From: Morinoia aosen
Taxonomy: Eukaryota > Arthropoda > Malacostraca > Amphipoda > Talitridae
Assembly: GCA_030386875.1 (NCBI GenBank)
Contig: CM059575.1
Coordinates: 20,422,293-20,486,292, forward strand
Direction: 5' to 3'
Length of the DNA: 64,000 nt
Of this stretch, positions 38,501 to 50,500 are shown piece after piece. The notes under the pieces were generated by a model. That model searched no databases. It saw only the letters and a program-made list of their open reading frames with translations, and was not told the DNA's origin. The position numbers were made by a program, and so were the translations under genes. Each line of letters starts with the position of its first letter. The stretch's first letter is position 1.

Positions 38501-41500
38501 CCTACCAGGACTGACAGGACCACCTACCAGGACTGACAGGACCACCTACCAGGACTGACAGGACCACCTACCAGGACTGACAGGACCACCTACCAGGACT
38601 GACAGGACCACCTACCAGGACTGACAGGACATAGTACCCCCCAGGACTGACAGGACGTAGCACCGACCAGGACTGATGGCACTGGTGTGGTGTTGCAGGA
38701 GTGCCAGCGCTGTCACGCCCTGCAGCACACCCACTGCCAGCAGCTGCAGCCGCAGACTCAGCCACTGGCTGGCAGCCTGCACGCTCAGCTGGCAGCGCTG
38801 ACTGCACTCCAGCAGCCGCTCGCACTCGCTGCCAGCGCTGCCGGGGACAGGAGCCGTTAGTTCATAAATGAAATGGGCGAATTTGCTGTTAGCTCGTGCG
38901 GTGTTCGCGGGAACTTTGTGCCATGAGGGTATCAACGAGTGATAATGGGCGATGGGGGGATAATGGGCAATGAGGGGATGATGCGCGATGGGGGGATAAT
39001 GCGCGATGGGGGGATAATGCGCGATGGGGGGATAATGCGCGATGGGGGGATAATGCGCGATGGGGGGATAATGCGCGATGGGGGGATAATGCGCGATGGG
39101 GGGATAATGCGCGATGGGGGGATAATGCGCGATGGGGGGATAATGCGCGATGGGGGGATAATGCGCGATGGGGGGATAATGCGCGATGGGGGGATAATGC
39201 GCGATGGGGGGATAATGCGCGATGGGGGGATAATGCGCGATGGGGGGATAATGCGCGATGGGGGGATAATGCGCGATGGGGGGATAATGCGCGATGGGGG
39301 GATAATGCGCGATGGGGGGATAATGCGCGATGGGGGGATAATGCGCGATGGGGGGATAATGCGCGATGGGGGGATAATGCGCGATGGGGGGATAATGCGC
39401 GATGGGGGGATAATGCGCGATGGGGGGATAATGCGCGATGGGGGGATAATGCGCGATGGGGGGATAATGCGCGATGGGGGGATAATGCGCGATGGGGGGA
39501 TAATGCGCGATGGGGGGATAATGCGCGATGGGGGGATAATGCGCGATGGGGGGATAATGCGCGATGGGGGGATAATGCGCGATGGGGGGATAATGCGCGA
39601 TGGGGGGATAATGCGCGATGGGGGGATAATGCGCGATGGGGGGATAATGCGCGATGGGGGGATAATGCGCGATGGGGGGATAATGCGCGATGGGGGGATA
39701 ATGCGCGATGGGGGGATAATGCGCGATGGGGGGATAATGCGCGATGGGGGGATAATGGGCGATGGGGGGATAATGGGCGATGGGGGGATAATGGGCGATG
39801 GGGGGATAATGGGCGATGGGGGGATAATGGGCGATGGGGGGATAATGGGCGATGGGGGGATAATGGGCGATGGGGGGATAATGGGCGATGGGGGGATAAT
39901 GGGCGATGGGGGGATAATGGGCGATGGGGGGATAATGGGCGATGGGGGGATAATGGGCGATGGGGGGATAATGGGCGATGGGGGGATAATGGGCGATGGG
40001 GGGATAATGGGCGATGGGGGGATAATGGGCGATGGGGGGATAATGGGCGATGGGGGGATTAATGGGCGATGGGGGGATTAATGGGCGATGGGGGGATTAA
40101 TGGGCGATGGGGGGATTAATGGGCGATGGGGGATTAATGGGCGATGGGGGATTAATGGGCGATGGGGGGATTAATGGGCGATGGGGGGATTAATGGGCGA
40201 TGGGGGGATTAATGGGCGATGGGGGGATTAATGGGCGATGGGGGGATTAATGGGCGATGGGGGGATTAATGGGCGATGGGGGGATTAATGGGCGATGGGG
40301 GGATTAATGGGCGATGGGGGGATTAATGGGCGATGGGGGGATTAATGGGCGATGGGGGGATTAATGGGCGATGGGGGGATTAATGGGCGATGGGGGGATT
40401 AATGGGCGATGGGGGGATTAATGGGCGATGGGGGGATTAATGGGCGATGGGGGGATTAATGGGCGATGGGGGGATTAATGGGCGATGGGGGGATTAATGG
40501 GCGATGGGGGGAATAATGGGCGATGGGGGGAATAATGGGCGATGGGGGGAATAATGGGCGATGGGGGGAATAATGGGCGATGGGGGGAATAATGGGCGAT
40601 GGGGGGAATAATGGGCGATGGGGGGAATAATGGGCGATGGGGGGAATAATGGGCGATGGGGGGAATAATGGGCGATGGGGGGAATAACGGGCGATGGGGG
40701 GAATAACGGGCGATGGGGGGAATAACGGGCGATGGGGGGAATAACGGGCGATGGGGGGAATAACGGGCGATGGGGGGAATAACGGGCGATGGGGGGAATA
40801 ACGGGCGATGGGGGGAATAACGGGCGATGGGGGGAATAACGGGCGATGGGGGGAATAACGGGCGATGGGGGGAATAACGGGCGATGGGGGGAATAACGGG
40901 CGATGGGGGGAATAACGGGCGATGGGGGGAATAACGGGCGATGGGGGGAATAACGGGCGATGGGGGGAATAACGGGCGATGGGGGGAATAACGGGCGATG
41001 GGGGGAATAACGGGCGATGGGGGGAATAACGGGCGATGGGGGGAATAACGGGCGATGGGGGGAATAACGGGCGATGGGGGGAATAACGGGCGATGGGGGG
41101 AATAACGGGCGATGGGGGGAATAACGGGCGATGGGGGGAATAACGGGCGATGGGGGGAATAACGGGCGATGGGGGGAATAACGGGCGATGGGGGGAATAA
41201 CGGGCGATGGGGGGAATAACGGGCGATGGGGGGAATAACGGGCGATGGGGGGAATAACGGGCGATGGGGGGAATAACGGGCGATGGGGGGAATAACGGGC
41301 GATGGGGGGAATAACGGGCGATGGGGGGAATAACGGGCGATGGGGGGAATAACGGGCGATGGGGGGAATAACGGGCGATGGGGGGAATAACGGGCGATGG
41401 GGGGAATAACGGGCGATGGGGGGAATAACGGGCGATGGGGGGAATAACGGGCGATGGGGGGAATAACGGGCGATGGGGGGAATAACGGGCGATGGGGGGA

Positions 41501-44500
41501 ATAACGGGCGATGGGGGGAATAACGGGCGATGGGGGGAATAACGGGCGATGGGGGGAATAACGGGCGATGGGGGGAATAACGGGCGATGGGGGGAATAAC
41601 GGGCGATGGGGGGAATAACGGGCGATGGGGGGAATAACGGGCGATGGGGGGAATAACGGGCGATGGGGGGAATAACGGGCGATGGGGGGAATAACGGGCG
41701 ATGGGGGGAATAACGGGCGATGGGGGGAATAACGGGCGATGGGGGGAATAACGGGCGATGGGGGGAATAACGGGCGATGGGGGGAATAACGGGCGATGGG
41801 GGGAATAACGGGCGATGGGGGGAATAACGGGCGATGGGGGGAATAACGGGCGATGGGGGGAATAACGGGCGATGGGGGGAATAACGGGCGATGGGGGGAA
41901 TAACGGGCGATGGGGGGAATAACGGGCGATGGGGGGAATAACGGGCGATGGGGGGAATAACGGGCGATGGGGGGAATAACGGGCGATGGGGGGAATAACG
42001 GGCGATGGGGGGAATAACGGGCGATGGGGGGAATAACGGGCGATGGGGGGAATAACGGGCGATGGGGGGAATAACGGGCGATGGGGGGAATAACGGGCGA
42101 TGGGGGGAATAACGGGCGATGGGGGAATAACGGGCGATGGGGGAATAACGGGCGATGGGGGAATAACGGGCGATGGGGGAATAACGGGCGATGGGGGAAT
42201 AACGGGCGATGGGGGAATAACGGGCGATGGGGGAATAACGGGCGATGGGGGAATAACGGGCGATGGGGGAATAACGGGCGATGGGGGAATAACGGGCGAT
42301 GGGGGAATAACGGGCGATGGGGGAATAACGGGCGATGGGGGAATAACGGGCGATGGGGGAATAACGGGCGATGGGGGAATAACGGGCGATGGGGGAATAA
42401 CGGGCGATGGGGGAATAACGGGCGATGGGGGAATAACGGGCGATGGGGGAATAACGGGCGATGGGGGAATAACGGGCGATGGGGGAATAACGGGCGATGG
42501 GGGAATAACGGGCGATGGGGGAATAACGGGCGATGGGGGAATAACGGGCGATGGGGGAATAACGGGCGATGGGGGAATAACGGGCGATGGGGGAATAACG
42601 GGCGATGGGGGAATAACGGGCGATGGGGGAATAACGGGCGATGGGGGAATAACGGGCGATGGGGGAATAACGGGCGATGGGGGAATAACGGGCGATGAGG
42701 GAATAACGGGCGATGAGGGAATAACGGGCGATGAGGGAATAAAACGCAATGAGGGAATGGTAGGCCGTAAGTAGAAATAAGAACAGAAAATAAAAGGTGG
42801 AGAAAAGTATAAGCACTATAAAAAGCAAAGCGAGCACTACAAAAGTTAAGTGATAAGTCCCGAAGGCCTACCTATCACTTAGGTCAAGGATTCTCAAACT
42901 TTTTTCATCCAAGGACCACTTTTATTACACAAAAATAAGCTGAGGACCCCCTCACATGTGTTCCTCCCAGGAATATATGAATATATACATTGTACGCAGT
43001 TTCATATCAAGTCATGGAAAGCTGTAAATAAATACCTTAACTGCATCCACTGTTGAATTTGTTGAATTTTGCGGACCCCCTGTCCACAGTGGCACGGGCC
43101 TCTGGGGGTCTGCGGACCCTACTTTGAGAACTCCTGGCATGGGTAGCCTAACCTTATCTCCCCAGGGGGTAGTCCCCCAAATACTATCTACAAGATAGTA
43201 TCTGATAGTATCTATCTATAAGATAGTAAACCTAAAGCCTATCTATATGGCTAATGTCAATTGAATATGTCACCAAAGGAATCGATTGGTCGGATTATTA
43301 TTATTATTATATAAGAAAGTTTTAGCCTCCCTTATCCACGAAAAAGATGTTCCAAGAGAGGAGAGAGGAAGGCACCATTTAGTATGGAGTTGAGGGAACG
43401 CGGAATCTATGCACAAGGTGCACAGAAACCGTAAGCTAGGAAAGAAGTTCATGAAACAAGAAAAAATTTGAAGAAGAAAGTAGTAGGTGCTGAAAAACAG
43501 GACAGCAGTGAACCGAAAAAAGATGGTCCGTAACAAAACAAAAACCTATTTTATTACAACAAAAAGGAAGCCTACCTAACCTTTAGCTCAGGCCCTCACA
43601 TAGTCCCCCTGGGAGCGCCAAATCGATTGGTCGGAATAGAGTATATGTTAAGTTAGTCTAAGCTCCCCTCACCACAACAAAGGTGTTCCCAAGAGAAGAA
43701 GGACGAAGGCACCTTTTGGTATTGAATAAAGAAATGAGGAATCTATGCACAAGGTTCCCATAGCCTGCTCACAGCAGAAACCAGATTGACAAAAGTTAAT
43801 GAAACAAGATAAAAATTGAAAAAGAAAGTTAACACTTTGACCGTAACGTGAGCCACCGGTGGCCACAGAGGGGATTTTCATAATGCTGCTGACCGGCTAG
43901 TAGTTACAAACTACAAACTCAATTTTCATAAATACTATAAGCTAAATGAAGGCATGATATAGTTAATGTTTGCTATTTTCAAAATTTCCTAATGCAATTG
44001 ACTTTAAATTTGATTTGAATAACGAACTCCAGTTTAACCCATTGCGGTAAAGTGTTGAATGTGCTGAAAAAAGGACAGCTGTAAGGACAACTGAAAGAAG
44101 ATGGATGGTAAGAAAACAAAATACCTATTCTAGTCCAACAAAAGGAAAGCTTCACCTACTTTCACCTCAGAACCTCACACCTTTTTCACAAGAGCGCTAA
44201 TTCCATGAATAAAGCAGTTGTATCTTCATGATGGAATCAATCAATAGGCTAGAAAGAAAACGAACTAATCACCATGGACAGAAATGAACACGAAAACCAA
44301 ACAGGACCGGACAAATAAGGAATACAGGATAATGTTCAAAGACCAAACAAATGCCGGGAAGCTAAGAACAACCGCACATGATGTAGCAAATAAACATTTG
44401 CTGTACAGTAACACATATTGGTGGAGGAACACCCACCTTTTGACAAGTGGAAATGTTTACAACCAAACCTCAAGAAGCTAAGAACAACCTTACACAATGT

Positions 44501-47500
44501 AAACATCAGAGTAAAGCAATGGTAGCGGAGCACCCGCCTGTTGACAAGTGGAGATGTGTAAAACCAAACCAACCTTAAAAAGCTAAGAACAAGTGTACAC
44601 CATAGAGCGAGGGTAAAGTAACGGTGGTGGAGCACCGTTACTTTACCCTTAGCTATATGGTAAAGCAGCGGTGGTGGAGGACCCACCTGTTGACAACCCG
44701 CATCGCACGGATGGTGGGCAGCCCGGCCAGTGTCTGCGTAAAGTGCGAGTACACGGGGGACAGAGACAGCGAGTACAGCCTCCGCAGGTCTCGGGACGTG
44801 TACCTGCACACACGCACATGGCTATCGTCATCTCAACTTGCCACACGCGTTACGTTTGGCAGCCTGACTTATAATCCGCAGAGCTCAGCGTTTTTGGAGC
44901 GCAAGGTGCGGGGAGTGTTACAACGTGGCTACAACGTGGCTACAACGCGTTATATAAATAACATTATTCATATATGTATATAAGGTAATATATCAATTTA
45001 TAATTAAAGTTTCGCGACGGTGAAACGATGGGATGACAATAAGGTTATGTACTTTATAACGCTCATTAAAAAACAAGGGCAACATAGGCAACTTGTTCTC
45101 AAGAAAACTATACACCTCGCACACCTGTGGAGATGGTTCATGTCTGTCTCGTTCGCGTACCTTTGGAAGGTGTAAATAATTTTGATAAGCAAAAAATGAT
45201 CATTTTAAATCAATAACCATAATAACTTCAATAATAAAAAATTATTACCATTATAATTTAAATTTTTTCAGCAACGGATAAATATAAGATTTTTTCACAT
45301 GTACAGCTAAACCAAATCACTAAATTGAAGCTGCCAAACCTTACTATGCCTACTCAATCTTTTCAAATCTATCATGACTTATTCTACTATTTCAACGAGA
45401 GTAAAACCTACCTAGTCATCAGCTCGACACCTCACATCTTCCTTCCCGTGGCGCTAATTCCCATAGATACAACACTTGTATCCTCCTAGTCAAACCTAAT
45501 TTATCCTAACTTAAGTTAGCTAGAATGAAGGAGTGAATCGTTCATGTTTCATAAAAACCTGGTCTTATATTACAAAGAGGACACATCCGACTGATAGAGC
45601 AGTCAACATATTTACAGCTATTTGTTTGCAGAACGTCTAAATTAGCGGCATTGGGTACGGTAATGATCGATAAAACACATGAATATTGTACTCTTATGTA
45701 ATGAACGACAGAAACGTATTTCAGGTCATGTATCGTTGTGCAATCGTAAAAGAATACAATCCTGTATCCATGATACAAACCGTGAAGAAAGAACCTTGAA
45801 AGAATTTGAATTATGTATCCGTGATACAGACCTATCTTTCAATGTTCTCAAAGTCTGGCAGGCGGATGCATGGACTCGGCTTTTATCATAATGAAGACTA
45901 TGTATAATTTTTTTCAAGAGCTAGAACTCCTGAATATAAAACAACAAGTCTTCAGACAACACAAAACCTCATATATAGGTTTAAAAAGACCGTCCCACTC
46001 TTTCAACTTTTTTCGTCCGATTCGTTTGAAAATAGACCAGTATATGTATTTTGTGAAAATAAACCTTTTTTACTCCTGTCACTTTTTCGATTTATTGCTT
46101 AGTTTTATATTTTTTTCGAAAAATTAGATTTTTGGTATATTTTATGGATATTTCAAAATAGAACTCGTCTTCGAGTTTTGATGCTAGAACAAAACCAAAG
46201 ACAGTTTTAGAATCCTTGGAACATTCCTAACAAACTCAAATGGGCTTTTTTTCATATTCAAGTTTTTTCTATTTTTTTCAAATTTTTTAAAATTTCTTAA
46301 AACAACAGTAATTTTTTGGGTTTAGAGCTATATATTTTTTCGAAAAATTTGAATTTGAAAAAAGCCCATTTGAGTTTGTTAGGAATGTTTCAAGGATTCT
46401 AAAACTGTCTTTGGTTTTGTTCTAGCATCAAAACTCAATGACTAGTCCCATTTTGAATGTTGGAAGTTAGAAGTGTTGGGTATAAGCATAAAATGAAATT
46501 TTTTATTGAAGTGTATTATAATGAACAATTTATGTAATTGAATGCTGTTTTAATTTTATTTCGATAATTTCCATACATAACTTCATATTCACACTGTGAA
46601 TTGCGATAACCGAACCCCCCAAAAAAAAATTTCAAATATATGAAATTTTTTATCTTCAGTCTGATTCTTATGAAATTTGACTATGATATGTAACTTCTGA
46701 AAAGAAACACAATTTATTCCATTCATTTTTTATTTATTTAGGCCTTAGTTTTCGAAAATATTTACATATTGGTTTTTAGGTATTGATATTTCACTGGTAT
46801 TGATATTTCAAGATGTATCTCCTCATTCAGTTTTGGTGCTAGAACAAAAACAAAGACAGTTTTAGAATCCTTGGAACATTCCTAACAAAATCAAATGTTT
46901 TTTTTCCCCATTTCTTCTCTTTTTATATTGGGTTGAAATTGGCTCAAAGGGAAAGATTTTGGTCCTCTTACCCCCCCCTGGGGGGGGGGATCTATTGTCC
47001 GTAGCGCCATAAAAAACTTGAAAAATTGAAAAATGACCACCTGAGGACCACCTGGGCAACAGGGGCCTGGGACGGTCTCCTTAAGTTAGTTTGTCATGAG
47101 TTACCTTATCGATAAATACACTGTAAGAATCTTTACATGTAAATTAAAAGCAATTTAAAATGACTGGTAGGCTCACCTATAAAAATGCTGTATGTTGTAA
47201 TACCACAAGGCGACGGGCACATAAACCAGAATCATCCAGGGCAAGCCGTAGACAGTGAGGATAATACTGCCAGCAAGCCCGGCGACCTGGGCACACAGGA
47301 TGTTCATTTGGAAGGGCAAGGAGTCGTCCACAGTGTAGAGGTCCGACGAGAACCTGTTGATGATGCGTCCGATGGGGTTGTTCTCAAAGAAGGCCATGGG
47401 GCTGTGAAGCACAGCCGTTAGCAGCTTCCTGTGCAGGTTTCTGGCAGCCCTCACGCCGCAGTAGGCAAAGCCGAAGGCGCGCACCAGAGTGAAGATGGAG

Positions 47501-50500
47501 TGCGCCACCGCGATGCAGCAGTACACCGTCAGGAAGTAGATGTTCGTCGGAGACACGCGGGTATCCAGGATACCTAATGTTCCCGTGCTGCTCACCAGGC
47601 TTTCCGGTACCTGGAAATTCGAATGATTCAAACGGAGATGAAAAGGGTTCTTCAAGCTGTCCAGGTAAATATTATGACAAACACAATCTTAAGAATGTTA
47701 AATCTTAACACAAACACGCAAAATCTAAGAGAGATTCGCAAAAAGATCGGTATAGATTAGTTCATTTAAGCCTCCTAACCACAACAAAGGCATTCCAAAG
47801 AGAAGAAGGATGAAGGCACCATTTAGCATGGAGTTGAGGGAACGCAGAATCTATGGACAAGGTGTACTCCCACACAAGATCCCCTGCGCATAGAAACACT
47901 TCGTTGAAAATGTAGGTAATTTATGAAACAAGATAAAATTGAAGAGGAAAATAATAGGGGAGGAAAATAATAGGGGTTGAAAAACAGGATAGCAGCAAAT
48001 CGAAAATAGATGGACCTTGACAATACATTAGACCTATTTAATTTCAACAAAAAGGAGGAAACCCAACTTTCAGCCAGAGACATCAAATTTTCCACCGAGA
48101 GCGACAATTTCCATGAAAACAATAGTTGTATCCTTCTGAAAAGAGAGAGATTCGCGATACCAAACGACTTGATGTTTGTGATAATGTTGCAAGAGTCTCG
48201 GGAAACAATGGATATGATCATTATAACAAACAAACACATATAATGCACTCGATATTTTTAAATTTGGACAACCTCATACATAATACTAGATATTAAAGCG
48301 CAAACTTAAGCTAATTCGAAATTACATACAAAATAACGATTACACAAGTACAAAAAAAATGAACTGAAAATATGTAATAGGATTTGAGAATGATAAAAAG
48401 ACATGGCTGCACGGTTGAGAAGACATGCATTTCAAAATAACGCAACCATCAAATACGATAGACCTCTTTACTGTAAATGTTTACTGGATATTGTACAGCA
48501 GGATTTATTATAAAAAATACGAGGGGAAGACAAGCTACATTGACCCTTATCTTATGCTCTGGATAAAGGCTAATTCCAAATGCTTCAGCCACACGCCATA
48601 AACAGCTGAGAAAAACGCAAAAAAATATACAAATTGAATGCACTCAGATTCACGTTGTTGCGTTGCGTGAGTGGTGGTAACTCTAGTGCAAAAAGTACGA
48701 GGTCTACTTCCAATGTAAATCTCGTACTAGCTTGCGAGGATTCTAGTACCAGTTTAAGAACTGGTACTAGCTTGCGAGGATTCTAGTAACAGTTAAAGAA
48801 CTGGTACTAGCTTGCGAGGATTCTAGTAACAGTTAAAGAACTGGTTCACCACTTAACAGACCTTCCAATTTATGCAGTCAGGAAGTAATCTGGCCAATAT
48901 GACAACCCAGTTTGAGTTCACCAGTTTTCTATTCTTCATTATGAACGCAGTTTTACGATTTGCGAATTTTAGAATCCTTATACATATTTTTCATCACAAG
49001 CTTGTTATAAATAGAAGTGTCAGTGCAACCCCACGTCCTACAAATAAGGTAATCGTGCTTAGCGCGCATTCCAATTTATCACATTCATACGCTATTTCCT
49101 TCATATTATTTTGAGTTTATTTTTGTAGCCTTTTTTCTACTGACGATGGCCATCGGTTGAAGAATTTGAAATGAGGTTTATTTCAACCACAGATAAGGTT
49201 TATTGCTGCTGGTCTTCTTCTTATGCTTTCTGTCAAGAGTGGTTTAGCTCGCTAATGATTTAAATAGGATTCATTTTTTTATGCATTCCATGATAAAATT
49301 TGGACGCATATTGAAGAAGCTATGAGCTCAAACCTCTCTCTTTTCTTAGGCCAATTATTTTTCAGCCTACATAAAATCATATTTTCTGAACAAATGAGCA
49401 ACGACTACCAGCCTTTGAGCCTCCATTTTGTCCAGTACATGCACGACACATTTGTTCTGTATCGTCCTGAAATTAAGTCCAATAGCATTTTTAATATATC
49501 AACGCTTTTTAACTAGATATCAAGCTTATAGCTTATAATTAATAAAAAGAAGCAAAAAACCACTACAGACCATCAGAGACGTTCTCATTGAAAGTCAAAT
49601 TCAAAGTGAACTACTGCTGTTCAAATGCAGAGAAAACTGCTTATCATTTTTAACTAAATACTGCTAATTTAATTTTTAAGCGATCAACAGAGATACAGAA
49701 TATTGAAGATTGACGGTATTTCAGTAGTAATTATACGGAACTTTTGACGTATTTCAACAGGTTAGGAACTCGAAAAACATCGCAGTGTTAAAAAGCTGGA
49801 AAAGATACTACTGTTCACAGGAAGCCGTCATTTACTGTCCTTCGAATGGATTGTTTTATTTATACATCAAAGAGATTATAGAATAATGTTTAAACAGTCT
49901 GCTTTATCTTAGATATTACATACCCAGTTTGTGTGTACAAATTTTTTCACCGAAAAGTTGAATAAATTTACATATTGTCAGCTGTCAAAAAGCATTCAGA
50001 ATAGAAACCTAATTAACAAATAATTCCCTCAAAAATCTTCAACTACTACGATCTCACAGATTGTTGCAGATGAGACATACCTATAAGGTTGGATTTAATT
50101 ATATGAGATGCATTTCACGTAAAGGAGTCAACTTGTGGCCATACACTTTCGACCTCTACTGCAACAATACAAGGCCGTAAATCACATCACAAAGTGCCCC
50201 TGAGTATGGCAGAGCAAGACGTTGTAAACAGACTGGTCATTCATGTAGTATTCGACTGTTGAAATGAACGCAGATTTCTCATCTTTCCTTCGTAGATTTT
50301 TACTTCATTGGACGTCTGGGTACTTAATGAGGATAGTATCTTAAAACAGTTTCTCCCGTCAGATATGAAAAATTGGATGAGTGAGTGAAGTGGATGTTTT
50401 TATTTAAGAGAGAGTCCGGAATTGCCGTCTTTGAAGCGTGTCAGTGTAAGTGTTGCATGCACTTTTTTGTGGGTAATGCTGATCTTCAGCAATTCATAAG

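Larger units (their letters stand above)
44804..47176. other. Intron between E9 and E10
   Basis: AT-rich. Holds a 5' fragment of the retroposon family (about 45400-45493, minus) and foldback sequences at 46146-46895; otherwise nothing recognised. Confidence 0.7.

Noticed and set aside
37788..38640. CRISPR-like regular array
   Set aside because: Units are direct head-to-tail copies without unique spacers, in a eukaryotic intron.
38668..38828. Shorter E11 using the inner acceptor
   Set aside because: It is in frame, but it shortens the spacing between IRA and the SxW motif by three residues compared with my memory of the family.
40456..42837. Minus-strand frames of 751 and 793 codons
   Set aside because: Both are readings of the G-rich 18/19-bp array. 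The unit carries no stop and the sequence changes in steps unrelated to codons.
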